Shown here: piece after piece, positions 46,116 to 58,959 of the stretch
How positions within the stretch are numbered: the stretch's first letter is position 1
Layout of the letters: each line of letters starts with the position of its first letter
Assembly (NCBI GenBank): GCA_036583965.1
Contig: JAZBQD010000019.1
Coordinates: 5,092,530 to 5,156,529 of the forward strand
Length of the DNA stretch: 64,000 bases
Direction: 5' to 3'
Origin: Prunella strophiata
Lineage: Eukaryota > Chordata > Aves > Passeriformes > Prunellidae
The notes under the pieces: generated by a model
What the model was told of the DNA's origin: nothing
Seen by the model: the letters and a program-made list of their open reading frames with translations, nothing else
The model's database searches: none
Translations under genes and position numbers: made by a program

Positions 46116-49100
46116 ACAGTACCTGATGAAACCAGCAAAAAAATTAATATATTCTGGGATTTAGAAGGAAAAAAAGAAGTGTGGGAAAACTAAAAAGTTC
46201 AGTGTATCTTACAGTGATCACCCATTCAGGATTTTTTGACAGCCAGAGTATCCAGTCCTTCCAGCCTGCTATAAAAACCACTGATCTTTTCCTCTCATTG
46301 CTGAATTTTTGTTGTTAGAGCTGGCACTCACTATTTCCTACTAATTTTCCAGAAATTCATGTAGTGACACAGAGTACAATTCATTTCTTTTCTTAAAATG
46401 AAAAAAAACCTCACAAAATGTTAAGAAACTTGTTTTGCTGATCTTGTTTTCCCACAGCTTGACTGGCCACCAGACCTGTAGCTCTGCAAAAACTTTTTCA
46501 GATCCCCAATTCTTGGATAAAAAACTCCAAAATTTGCTTTTCTGACAGGATAACCGGTGAAAAGACTTACTTGATAGTTTATTTGAATTTCTGTTAAAAA
46601 TGAAAGCCACACCCAACTGGAAAAATATTACAGGGCTGATTAGCTGAATGAGAACAGCAAGAACATTATAAAAGTACAAATTTAAGGAAATTTTAAGTAT
46701 CAGATCAAAAAAGGGAATAATATGAGGAAAAATTTGTTTTATAGCCAAGATTTTATACATTGCTGGAAAACACAGATTTAATAATTTGCCTCATATGACT
46801 TCAAAGATGGTAATGCCTTATTTGCAAAATGCAATTTTGTTTTTTACATGGTAACTGAAATAGATTTATGCAAACCAGAAAATGTAAGTTCATCTTTTGA
46901 ATAAAGATCTCCTCTGACCATCCCTTGAGAAGATTTACAGCAGAATTAAGAGTTAAAATGGGGTAGATTGCTGTGCCAAAAAAATAAAATATAAGGACTG
47001 AAATATTTTCTTTAAAATGTCATGGGGTTTTTTTTTGTTTTTTTTGTGTGTGTTTTTTGTTGTTGGTTTGCGGTTTTGTTTTTGTTTCTTTGTTTGTTTT
47101 GTTTTGTTTTGTTTTGAAGTAGTTATTAACATGCTACTATGAAACACTGTCAGGTCATTCAGGCTTTTGCTTATTGCTGGCTTGAGTTCACTGCAAAAAT
47201 ATCTTCTTTTACTATTGCTCTGTGGAAAAAAAATTACAACTGAATATTACCACAGTTTTCTAAATATTTTCCAAAGACTTTCACTGTTTCTACAGAGATC
47301 AGGAAGAATAAAATGAATTTTAGCTTATGAAAATACAAAGGTTAATGCATTCCTCTGACATTAAAAAGACAGTTTTTCTTTCAACAACATCATCCACTTC
47401 ACCCTGTTGAACAAATTTTAGGAGTTTCCAAAATCAACACAAGCCACTCATGTCTATGGCACCAAATAAAATGGGTGAGAGCAGCCAGAGCAGCACAGGT
47501 CATGCTCAAGCAGGGAAACTTTTCCTCCTTTGCTCCCACAAGATTGTGTTGACTCAATAATGTTGGATCAGCTCTACCAGTGCCCAGCTAAATTTCATCT
47601 TGTTTCCAGACAGATGTGATCAGATAGAGCTGATAGCCAAGGGCCTGAGAGATGTGCAGAATAATTTCAAAGCATAAATTCCACATTTCACAGGCCTATT
47701 CCACACCTCAGCTGCATCCCAGCCCCCTTCATGTGCCAGGGAAGCCTTTCCCTAAAATCCCTGGCTGAAAGCACCAGACACAGGATATTGATTGTGCCTC
47801 AGGCATATCATAATCCTTGCCCTTGGATGCTCCTCTTTGCTTCCTTCCAAACTCCATCTCTCTTTTCTGCAAAGCAGAGGAAGGTTTTTTAGACCATGTA
47901 ATGACTGACCATTAGACTTAGGCTGTTATGAATACAAGCAGGGTCTGTCAGTAACTGATTGGCTTAACCAGTTTCCTTTTTTTTTTTGTTTGGGTTTAGT
48001 TTTTTTTAAATTTTTTTTGTTTTGTTTTGTTTTTAAATTTTAAATTTTGTACACTTCTCTTTTGTTTCTCTCTTGGTTTCTCCCAAGATTAGCCTAGATT
48101 AGGTTTAATTCTTCTTCTTTTTACAGTAGAAGAAAGAATACTGAAAGTAATCTCAAGAGGTCATCCTAGTCCATCTCTGCTGTACAGCAGAATCAATCAG
48201 ACCTAAGAACCCCTGACAGATGTTTGATTTGTCCTCAAAACCCCTGGGGGCAGAAATGCTCTGTCTCTGCAAAACTCAGACAACTGATTCCAGTTTGATT
48301 CCAGGGGCTTCCTCTGTGTGCTGTCAGTGTTTTCTAAGGGCCTTCTTCTTATGTTAAATCTGTTCCCAGTTATTTGTCTGAAGAAGTGGGCAAGGAGAAA
48401 AGCTTACTGTCTTGCCAGGAATTTTTATTTATTTGATAGTTCCTGCCATGCCTTCTCTTAGATTTACCTGTTTTAAATGGAAAAGTTGCACATTTCTTCA
48501 ACCTTTTTTTCACCATCTTTACTGAATTCCTCTTCAATCCCAAAATAATCTGCATCCTCCTTTATCCTATATCAAAGCTACAGCTGAGAACACACACCTT
48601 AAACTTTGCCAGGCCACCTTTTCACACACACTGATCTGACTGTTGTCTTTTTCATTACTGCAAATCTTTGTTGACTTATGTTTCAACTTTTCAGCTTTAA
48701 TTCTGTTTATCTCTAGCTTAAATACCTCCCTCGTGATGGATTTGCACAAACAACTGTTTCTACCTAAATGTGAAAACAGGGATTTAAAAAAAAAAATTTA
48801 TGAACCTTTTTTCCCTTAAAATAATTTTCTGCTTGCTAAAATAATTCTTAATTCTAGTTCTGCCCTGCAGAGGGTGCTCCCACTCTTATCATGTTTGTCA
48901 TCTGCAGATATGATAAGCATTTACTCTATCCTATCACCTGAGTCCTTCAGCAAAAAACAGATTAATTCCAGTATGAGGCCAGACCTCCTGCAAACTAACA
49001 GGAATCATCATTCTATTCAGTCAGTAAAGCATGGGTAACAATTACCTAGGGTGATTTTTCCAACTGTTTTTGCTCAGCCTGAAAAAGAGGCAGTTGAAGT

Positions 49101-49661
49101 AGACATAAAGGTGTGTAAAAATCACACACACCTTTGCTGGAGGAGTTGAGGAGATGAGTTACTGTTTCTCATAACTCAAGAACTGCAGGATGCCAATAAA
49201 CTTTTGAGACAGCAAGTTTAAAACAGGAGAATTCTTGTCCTTATGAAATAAATTATATAAGTTATTAAGGAGGATAAATGTATATGTGAGCTAAAAGAAT
49301 CAATCAGTGATAGGAGACTATTGCAGTGAAGATCCAGCATAGCATAAAATTCCATCAAAAGCCATTAAAATGCAGATATCATCCTCATCCAGAGAAGTTC
49401 CTGACACTCCATTTGTCATGGAGATTATACAGAAGAAGGGTCATTCTATATTTGACTGTTCTTGCACTACTTCTCCAAGGAGGACTATTGATCACTGCAG
49501 AAGACAGGATCCTGGTAGGACCAGCTCTGAGCCTCACCCAGCCTGGCTATTTTGGGAAATGAAGCTGATTTGAACTTCACTCACCTATTTCTGATGAGCA
49601 CTTAAATATAATCACGAGCAGCTCTGGCCAAAAAAAAGAGTCCAATTTGATGTATGTGCAC
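46116..49661. other. Non-coding AT-rich DNA (copy 2)
   Basis: Collinear with 18326-21940. No coding evidence. It includes a T/G-rich block (about 47025-47116) and a 32-bp insertion relative to copy 1 at 47562-47593. Confidence 0.5.
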
Positions 49662-50290
49662 TGTCAGAACCCAGGACATCCCTCTGGCTGCCCTGGATGG
49701 CTCCAGCCCCTGGCAGGGGGCTCAGAGACCTTGGCACAGAGCCCAAGACCCCTGTGCCTTTGATTTTGAGCCATGGAAAAAATTACCAACCTTATATGAA
49801 GAATTGCAAGCCACAAAATTTAAGTAGAGTAAGAGTTAGTTAATCACAGGGTGAAAAAGTAGAATTTTGGGGATTTTTTAGAATGAGGGTTTGGGGGTCA
49901 AGATGGAGGAATTTGGGTGTGTTCTGTCCTTCTTTCTCCTTCTTCACAGCCTCCATCTTCTGGGTGATGGTGGCACTTTTGGATTGGTTCAGAGTAGAGT
50001 TGGACTGTGTAACACAGGTGATAGGTATTGGAAAATAACTGTAAATAATGTACAGGTAGTTTTTAGTATAAAAAGACAACAGCACCCCAGAGGTGGGCAG
50101 TGTGCCTCAGACTGACCTGCTGAACAGAGCTCAGTGGGTCAGGAAAGGAATGGAATAGATAAGGAAAAATAAACAACCTTGGAGACTGCAAATGAAGAGT
50201 CCTGACTCCTTCTTTGGTTCTTAGGGCTGGGACACAGAGACTTTCCAACACCTCTTGGGGTCATCTCGAGCTCCTGAGAGAGCTCTGACA
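49662..50290 (+). mobile_element. Solo ERV LTR, family A (copy 2)
   Basis: 629 bp with perfect terminal inverted repeats TGTCAGA...TCTGACA, TATA-type 'tataaaaagac' at about 50067 and AATAAA at about 50168. The flanking hexamers GTGCAC and CTGCAT agree at four of six positions, so a target duplication is possible but not clean. No internal retroviral genes. Confidence 0.8.
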
Positions 50291-51911
50291 CTGCATCTCT
50301 CAGCAGAGTGGAGTCTCATCTTGGTTAAGGCCAAGGAAACACAAGGTCACAAGTTAAATGACTTTTCAGTGGAAAAATACATCCCTTCTGTTTTGCTGCA
50401 GTAGGTAAAAGCACAGAAAGGGAGGACAGGAACAGTCTATGCAGGCTGGGAGACTTGGAGAACAGAGAGACAAGATGATACCCAGGGAATAAAGGCAAAC
50501 AAAGGAATGAAACTGGGCCCAGGATGTGAAGCAGCACAGGATTCTGAACTCACTTCTGTGCAGGACTTCAATGTCAAGTGCTGCACTACCTGTTTTTGTT
50601 CCCTCTGAGACTCTGAAGTTGGGTAAACCTCTCCTATCCACTCCTGTGATCAAAGGCTAGAAACATCAGATAAATTCAGAGTATAGATGTTTGGATATTC
50701 CCACGAGCTTTATTTTATTTTTTTTTTTTAATAAAAGACTGTAGCAGAAAAATCAGTATAAAATTTTTTTTAAAAAAAAAGTAAAATATGGACAACAGAG
50801 GAAATAGCTCCCTTGGTAGAATCAAGTGTGTGAGGAAGGAAGTGAAAGGTGAGCTGAGTCTCATTTCTGTGAACTACTTTGATATTTTGCATCACTGTAA
50901 TGCTCCAAACAGAGAAGAATGAGCTTGATCTGACATGGTTCCTACAAAGGAGTTTATTCCCCTCACACACATCACCTCCACAACACAGCATGCAGACTGA
51001 GGCATTTTGCAGATGAAAACAGTGGAGGGCAAGTGCAAGAAATACTGTAAGCCCCAAAAGAAAAATGGAGGAGAAAAGGAAGCAACTTCAGTTGTTTCAT
51101 CAAAATAGGATGAAATAAAGCAAAGTAGAAAAAGTTTAAAAAGGAGAAAGTGTTACTAGTGTGTCACTGAGTTAAAACAAACAGTTACAATTGCTTTTCA
51201 TACCTAGTTCTGCTCAGAACACTAAAGAAAGAGCAATCCTCTGATAACAGTCTCATTTAGAATGGATCATATTAAGGGAGAGCAGGAAAGTATCAAGGTA
51301 TATTTGGCATCTCTTTTGTATGCCCTGCTTAGCTCAGCTGCCTGAAAGAGCATGAGGATGAATCCAGCACAATGGTTTGCTCAGCAGTGACAGCCTCAAG
51401 TGACAGCCTCAGCCCTGATTTTTAGGGATGCTTGAGGGGTTACAGGACCATGGCTGTTTTTGTGATGTGGGAGCAGAACCTCTCCACCAGCAGAATGAGA
51501 GCAATCCTCAAGGCTGGCTGTAAATCCACCTTTCTGAGGTCAGACATGCACAGAGGATCCTTCCTGCACTCCTGGCATCTGATTGATCCTGTCTCAGATC
51601 AGGCTGGTGAGCAGGAGTCAGACAATTCCCCTGGGGACAGAGCACCTGCTGCAGACCAAAGGAGCTCCTGGAACCTTTGAGAGCTGCACAGCTCACACAG
51701 CATTTCAGGGCCCTGCTTCCTCTGGGAAGGAAGCTCCTCATTGTTCAAGGAGCAGTGGCAGTCAGCAGCCTTGGGGGATGTCTTGACCACCACCACTCAC
51801 TTCCAACAGATTTACTACAATAATTCAGAGAAAACCTTAACCAGTGCCTAAAATGGGGAAGGCTTCACAATGAAGGATAGGATGGCAGGCATGCAATATC
51901 AGTGGAGGCAG
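50291..51911. other. Non-coding DNA (copy 2)
   Basis: Collinear with 22569-24243. No coding evidence. Confidence 0.45.
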
Positions 51912-52640
51912 TGTCCTGGTTTGAAAAGACAGGTGTGTGCTAAGGAAGGCAGGAGCCTCCCCTGAAATGGAAAATGTAAATCTCCTCCCTCTGAATTGTT
52001 ATAATTTTGAAATTAAGGGGCTCTCAGGCAAAGATATGGCAATAGGAATAACAGTTCTTTATTAGGGAAGAAAATAAACAATTCAGTAATACAAAACACC
52101 ACAGCAGAGTCAGCAGAGGAGCTGACCCCTGTGTGTCAGGGTGGTGGCACAGTCCCATTCCCATGCCATGGTGGCTGCAGCCCTCCTGCAGTGCCAGGGC
52201 TGGTTCTGCTGCAGCAGGGATCCTGCACAAGGGGGGAGTTTTCCTCTGCAGCTCCAGGGCTGCTGCAGATGGGCCTGCTCTCCCTCTGGCAATGCAGAGG
52301 AGAAGAAAGCTGCTCCTCTGGGAATGCAGCAGTGGGCAAAGGCTGCTGGTGCTGTTCCAGGGTCAGATTCTATCCAGGTAGGAATGCTTGGCTCCTGCCC
52401 TGGGCAGAGCATCTCCCAGTGGGATGATGGAATTTGATCAGCCATGCAGGGACACTCAGTGGCCATGGACAGAAGATAATTAATAATTAATGGCCCATTA
52501 ACAGCAGAGATCTCCTGGAGGGAGGATTGGCTGTGGGAGAGATAAAGAAAATTGCCCAGTGAACAGAAGAGAACTGCCCCAGCCTCTGACAGATGGGAAA
52601 TTAAATACACACCCCCACCCACATCTTGAAACCCAGGACA
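51912..52640 (-). mobile_element. Solo ERV LTR, family B (ERVL-like; copy 2)
   Basis: 729 bp. The ends TGTCCTGGTTT and AAACCCAGGACA are near-perfect inverted repeats, flanked by a perfect 5-bp direct repeat GGCAG (51907-51911 and 52641-52645). A minus-strand AATAAAG lies about 145 bp inside the left end, as expected for R/U5 if the LTR is on the minus strand. The family name is my recollection of songbird ERVL-type LTRs and should be tested. Confidence 0.8.
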
Positions 52641-54699
52641 GGCAGGTAAGTGCAGGAAAATAAAAGAGACTCAGGAAATAGGAAAATGGGTGATTTGGGT
52701 CACTGTGAATGCTGCAGAAGAGCAGGTGGAGTGGCCATGGGATGGGGAGAATGTGGCTCCCAGCTTGTGCTGCCCAGTCCCAGCATGGCAGAGTGTTTAG
52801 TGGCCCAGCCTCTTGTTTGCTATGTTCACTGCTGGGGGAGAGGTTATGGACACACCTGGGACAGCCCCCGTGGGCAGATGGGTGTAGAACCCCCCACCAG
52901 ATTTAGATTTTTCCCCCACACAGTGAAATTCAATAATAACATAAAAACAAACAAACAAACAAAACAAAACAAAAAAAAAAACAAACTAACAAAAAAACCA
53001 TAAAGCAAGTCAGCCAGGATGACTCTGAAATCTGCACACCCAACTTTCCAGACCAGGACCCCGACCTCATCCCTGCTGACAAATCTCCCCTCAATCCTCC
53101 CACACCCATCTGTCTGCCCTGTGCTCTTCCTGCACATTTAGTCCCTCCCAAATCAACATCCTCACCTCATCATCCTCTCTTCCCTTGCATCCCAGCACAC
53201 AAAACCTCTCCTTCAAGCTCATCACACCTCTCAATGCCTCCCAAGTCTTTCAACTTCAGCCCATGGCCTCAGAAGTAAAAGCAGAGCCAGGATAAATGTA
53301 TCTCTCTTACCTTTCCAGGTTCCTTAGTGAAATCCTTCTTTTCCTGGGCAATTTTTGATTGTAAAAGCAGTAACTCAGAATCAAGCTGAGTCCTAATAAA
53401 CAAAACCAATGTAGGCACATTTAGGAAGCTGTTAAAAAAACATTAAGAAAAAAAAAATCATGCATTCCAATTTTCAGGTCTCTCATGTGAATATGTGTCC
53501 ACATGCTTTTGAGCTCTATTCCATTCCATCTTTATTCATGAATTCCCTCTGATATATCTGATGAGAATAAAACTGGCAGAGAGGGCAAGGACATACAGAA
53601 CTAGTAGGATTTCTGCTGCAAGGTCTTAAATTACAAGTCAAGGCAGGCTTGTGGGGAGAGAAAAAGTACACAGGGAGAAAAGAGATGTTTTCAGGTAGGT
53701 AAAGGATAAAAGTTTGAGCACAGATTTGTACTTCTCTCTTGGGTGAACCTTGTGCATTTGTGTGTTTTACAGGATGCACTCAGAACAAGGGATAATTGTT
53801 TCATTTTTTAATTTCCTATACAAAACAGGAGTTGTGCAAAAAGCATGAGATACCTAAAGAAGTGTTTGAGGAAAGAAATCTGGTACAGAGGAGGAGAGGA
53901 TAAACCAAAGGGAAAAAAGAGGAATAAGAAACCCCCAACACCCTTATGGCAAACTAATACAGAACCAGAAATACACCTTGACCAGGCTTGGGCAGCATGT
54001 GGCAAAAAATGTGAAGGAAAAAATGCATTGATGAGATATTTTCTTTAACTCAACTCAACTAAGCACAAAGAAAAAAAAAAAAAAAAAAAAAATAGGAAAC
54101 AGAAAAAACAAAAAATAAAGACAATGCTTCTGTTCTACCCAGGCTGTGAAATTCCTGGCCTGCAGCTCTATGCTCATCATCAGATCATGACTCTCTGGAC
54201 CCTCAAACAACTTGGTCAACTTCCCCAGCAAAAAATATTTCTGCAGAAGTTAATGCTCAGAAGAGTGAAGATAAGACATTTATAACTGCCCACAAGATCA
54301 AGGGCCATGGCTGGATGCTGGCTGCAGCTCATTTTTTACAGTAATTACATTGTTAATTAATGGCAACATTCATTTCATCAGGACATTAATGAAATAGTTC
54401 TGCCACCAAGAAAAATAGTAGAGTTCTGAGCAATGGTTTTACACAAGTTTCCAGGAACTCATATTTTTTTCTCTGTAAGGATTTTAGCTCAGATTGTACA
54501 GGGAAGGGGGTTCAAAAGCAGGATTTGGTTCACAAGGAAGAGTCTCAGCTTTTCTCCCCTTTACTTTTGTCCTACAACCCATCAAAAGGCAGATCAGGAG
54601 AGAAGCAACCAATATAGAATAAAAATAATAATGAAATTATTAAAATATATATAAAATAATTGCATATAAATATCTAAAATTATATGTCATAAATATATA
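52641..54699. other. Non-coding DNA (copy 2)
   Basis: Collinear with 25033-27290 except that the GA tract of copy 1 is missing. No coding evidence. Confidence 0.45.
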
Positions 54700-55024
54700 A
54701 TATAATATAATATAATATTATATAATATGAATATAATATAATATAATATAATATAATATAATATAATATAATATAATATAATATAATATAATATAATATA
54801 ATATAATATAATATAATATAATATAATATAATATAATATAATATAATATAATATAATATAATATAATATAATATAATATAATATAATATAATATAATATA
54901 ATATAATATAATATAATATAATATAATATAATATAATATAATATAATATAATATAATATAATATAATATAATATAATATAATATAATATAATATAATATA
55001 ATATAATATAATATAATATAATAA
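54700..55024. repeat. (ATAAT)n pentanucleotide array, copy 2 only
   Basis: About 300 bp of near-perfect 5-bp ATAAT units (from about 54731 fully regular). Translated it gives Ile-Ile-Leu-Tyr-Tyr repeats that are not a protein. Copy 1 has irregular AT-rich text in its place. Confidence 0.95.
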
Positions 55025-56231
55025 TAATAACAATAAAAATACTACTACTTATTATTATTATTGTTGTTGTTATAATGCTAAATTGAGGATCTGCAAATTG
55101 AGTTCCATGGATATAGCATGGATAAATCCACAGAATATTTGGATTATTTTGCTTGTTCACACCTTTTGCAATGCCTTGCAATTCAGGTGACATTCAGAAG
55201 GAGAAACCTCTGTGCCACAGATTCTCTTTTCTGAGAATGCCAAAATGTCTGTCTCTTTAAATTCCATTTTTTTCCCCGTTGCTTGGTGGTTTTTTTTTAT
55301 TCATTTTTGCTATGAGAATTAAATATAGCCTATAAAAATAAAACAGAATATGTCAAAACAAATGAAATTTCCAAAACAGCAGATAATGAATCCCTTTACA
55401 GCCACTGGTGGGGTTTTTTAAAGTTTTCATAATATCTGCATGAGGATCTACTATTTTCTAGCCCCTCTGAGATTTCACAGTTAGAATTTCAACAGCCTGC
55501 AAAGAAAGAATACTGAAGGAGCAGTGGCTAAGGCTGTATTTTCTGTATTTAATTGCATTTAATCACAGAAAGAGTTAAAAAATAACCAACACAGCTTGGT
55601 AATGAAAATAAACTTTAAAATATTAACCAGTGAAATCCAATATTTGAGGGATCCTCACTGCAGGATTAACTCAGGTTAAAATTCTGGAGGAGTACAAACT
55701 CTTTCATAATGTCTGAGCAGTCTTTTCTAAATTTCTTCCTATTTCACATCACAGTTTGCATCCACTAAATATCTGTTATTTTAATTTCTCCTTTTCAGCT
55801 GGTCCTCCAGAGGTGTGGGAGGGACTGGGATCCAAATCAGCCTCTCACTGATTCTTTTTAGTGTTCCTTATAAAAATGTCCTGATAAATTGACCAAAAGA
55901 GCAGCAAATTGTCCCATTAATCTGGTAAAAACAGTCTGGATAGACCCTTGTGTTTTTGAAAGTGATTTTATAACCAAGTAATTAACAATTAATAAGGTCA
56001 GACATCAAAAAAACTCATTTTTCTTCTTAAAAGGTAGGGACTGCATTTGTCTATAAATGCCCCTCCCTTTGGCCAGTTATGAAATTGAATTTTGACCTTT
56101 GCAATGTTGGACCCAAAGAATTTTGTGTATAATGTACCATTGAATTCAGACTTATCAAATGCTATAAATCCAAAAATTTTATACTCAGGTTTTCAAATTC
56201 TACCTTTTTCTTGGAAGATGAGTATCAAGGG

Positions 56232-56264
<33 letters not shown>

Positions 56265-57018
56265 CCTTTTCATTTCTTTCTTCCATATTAAAAATAATGC
56301 AATTAACTGAGCAATGTACTGTGCAATGCTTAACACTTTAAAATAAAACATCTGAAGCATTCCAAAATTAAATTAGCACAAAACTTAGCCTGGAAGAAAG
56401 TAATTTTCTGCAAAAACCACAGCTATGTACCAAATGACAAAATTCTGTAAGATAAAGAAACTATGACTAATTAATAAATCATGCAAATTAGGACTTGATT
56501 AAATTTAATGTGTTTTTATTCCAATGTAGGAACCTGATTATACCAGATTTAGTAAAAACTCTAAATAATTTTTAATCTGGTGACCTGTCTTTATGCTATC
56601 ATTCAGAAAGTATATCAAATATACACAACAGAAAGTAGGACAGAACATAAAAACCAGTAAAACCTTGTCTCACAGCTTGCTGGGAAATGCAGGTGCCTTT
56701 ATTTTAAGCAGTTTGCCTGGAGGGAGTGAATTCCAAGTGTGTGTTTGTTTGTCTCACAGTCTGTAAGAAGCATCAATACAGGTGTGACATTCTGAGAGGT
56801 TCTGATACAGAAAAAAATTCACATTCCATGTCTGTGAGTACATTTATATATGCCACACACACACAGAAGTCAAAACTGCACATGTGCACCCAAGGGAGTC
56901 ACTTTTCTGCCTGTGCCACTGTGGAAACACATATGAGAAGGCAAAATTCAACATCTGGAATAATTTCTATGGTAATTTCATTTTTGGCAGTAGGTTTCAA
57001 AGCCTTTACCTTTTTATC
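55025..57018. other. Non-coding AT-rich DNA (copy 2)
   Basis: Collinear with 27613-29627, including a T run at about 56233-56264. No coding evidence. Confidence 0.45.
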
Positions 57019-57150
57019 ACTCACAGAAGAATGGCTTGGGTTGGAAGGGACTTTGAAGATGATCTCATTCCAGGTTTCCCTGCCCATGGGAGAGGGGTTG
57101 GAACAAAATGCTCTTGAAGGTCCCTTCCAACCCCAAACATTCTGTGATTC
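57019..57150. mobile_element. Inverted pair of CR1 3' tails (copy 2)
   Basis: Same near-palindrome as 29628-29755. Confidence 0.8.
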
Positions 57151-57639
57151 CACCATTCTGTGTTTGCTGAAATGAATCCTTGCTTACCCACAGATGAACA
57201 AAATTAACACACATACCATAAAGCATGACATGGCCAGTAGCTAAAATCTGTGATAAGACTTTGTGCTCCAAAGAAACAGATTCCAGTTATTTGTGTCTTA
57301 ACTTCTAGAAAATTATGCTTTTCCTGATGCAGCTGTTTCCCACCAGTTTCATTAAAAATGGAAGGGCTGCTTGCAAGCCCTGGAAGAACAAAGAAAGCAG
57401 GAGGAGGCTTCCCCAAAGAAGGGGCATTGTGATTTATTTTTGAACAGCTCCAACAGCGTGGCAGAAGGTGACAGTGACATGAAATCTGGCAGGGAGAAAA
57501 CAAATATCTCCCAAGTCTCTGTTGGAGCAACTCTTGAAGAAGAAGATGGATCTCTAGCACAGTTACTGATTCAGAATTCTTCTTCTGTCCTCTTTTTTTG
57601 TTTTTTTAAGCTGAAAACTGTGATTTTTGATGAGGGAAC

Positions 57640-57888
57640 AGCCTCAAGCTGTGCCAGGGAAGGGTTAGATTGGCTATTAGGGAAAATGTTGTCACTGAAA
57701 GGGTGACCAGGCACAGGCTGCCCAGGGAAATGCTGCAGTCACCATCCCTGGAGGGGTTTAAAAATGTGTAGGTGTGGCATTTAGGGCTATGTTTAATGAT
57801 GGGCCTAGCAGAGCTGGACTAATGGTTGGACCCAATGATCTTGGAGGTCTTTTCTATCCTTAATGATTCTGTTCTATGATTTTTGTCT
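57640..57888 (+). mobile_element. CR1 LINE 3' fragment (copy 2)
   Basis: Same insertion as 30235-30485; here 'atgtgtaggtgtggcattt' keeps the usual CR1 wording that copy 1 alters. Confidence 0.88.
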
Positions 57889-58335
57889 GCAGCAGCTCCT
57901 TAACATTAATTGTTAAAACCAGATTTCCCTCAGCGAGCTCACCAGGGCTGTAGAAGGCAGGACAGCAGCAGGCAGGCTCTGCTCTTCCAGAAAAAAAAAA
58001 AAGATCTTAAAAACCTCTTGCAGCAGAGAGTTGCTTAGGAACATCAGCAGTGAGCTGCAGGGGTGAGGGCCAAGCACTGCTCACCATGCTTTGAAAATAT
58101 TTCTCTTCTCAATAATCTCAGTGCAATTTTCCACTCGTGCCATGGTGCAGCATTTTCTCTTTCCAAAGGGTTTCTTTGCCTCTCACACAGGAATTCAGTT
58201 CCATGAGCACAGCAAGCTGCAGCTGATGTGTCTGAGCAGCACCAGATCCATGTGCAGCAGCAACAAGGGCTAAAAAATAACTGCAAAACACATGGAAGCC
58301 TCTTAGGTATAAAAAGCTATTTAGATATATAAGAT

Positions 58336-58959
58336 TGTGGGAACCCAGGACATCCCTCTGGCTGCCCTGGATGGCTCCAGCCCCTGGCAGGGGGCTCAGA
58401 GACCTTGGCACAGAGCCCAAGACCCCTGTGCCTTTGATTTTGCAGCCATGGAAAAAATTACCAACCTTATATGAAGAGTTGCAAGCCACAAAAAACTAAG
58501 TAGAGTAAGAGTTAGTTTATGCCAGGGTGAAAAAGTAGAATTTTGGGATTTTTTAGAATGAGGGTTCGGGGGTCAAGATGGAGGAATTTGGGTGTGTTCT
58601 GTCCTTCTTTCTCCTTCTTCACAGCCTCCATCTTCTGGGTGATGGTGGCACTTTTGGATTGGCTTAGAGTAGAGTTGGACTGTGTAACACAGGTGATAGG
58701 TATTGGAAAATAACTGTAAATAATGTACAGGTAGTTTTTAGTATAAAAAGACAACACCACCCCAGAGGTGGGCAGTGTGCCTCAACTGACCTGCTGAACA
58801 GACCTGGGCTGGTCAGGGAGAAAATTTATTAGATAAGAAATAATAAACAACCTTGGAAACTGCACAAGAAGACTCCTGACTCCTCCTTTGGTTCTTGGGC
58901 TGGGACACAGAGACTCTCAAACACATCGGGGTCATCTCCAGCTCCTGGGACCTCTGACA
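58336..58959 (+). mobile_element. Solo ERV LTR, family A (unique right flank)
   Basis: About 624 bp, closely related to 49662-50290: starts TGTGGGAACCC and ends CCTCTGACA, with TATA-type 'tataaaaagac' (about 58742) and AATAAA (58842). The flanking hexamers TAAGAT (58330-58335) and TGAGAT (58960-58965) match at five of six positions, consistent with a 6-bp target duplication as in ERVK-type elements. It is a separate insertion from the one in the duplicated block. Confidence 0.8.

Larger units (their letters stand above)
31341..58236. repeat. Copy 2 of the 27-28 kb direct duplication
   Basis: Begins directly at the gap edge with 'gcttacgcccacacc', matching position 2707, and runs collinearly with copy 1 to 58236. 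After that it continues into unique sequence. Copy 2 carries the undisturbed GPR135 layout, an intact JKAMP exon 6 and a shorter minisatellite. It also has its own indel errors in GPR135, in L3HYPDH exons 1, 3, 4 and 5, and in JKAMP exon 3. Confidence 0.95.

Noticed and set aside
54680..55193. Ile-Leu-Tyr repeat open frames
   Set aside because: Produced by the ATAAT array.
2707..58236. A true recent tandem duplication of a three-gene block
   Set aside because: Not excluded, but the 500-N gap exactly at the breakpoints and the contig-end geometry make an unmerged overlap the simpler reading.
49662..58959. One provirus bounded by two LTRs
   Set aside because: No primer-binding site or retroviral coding traces between them. 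The outer flanks do not match each other, while the second LTR has its own near-matching flanks.
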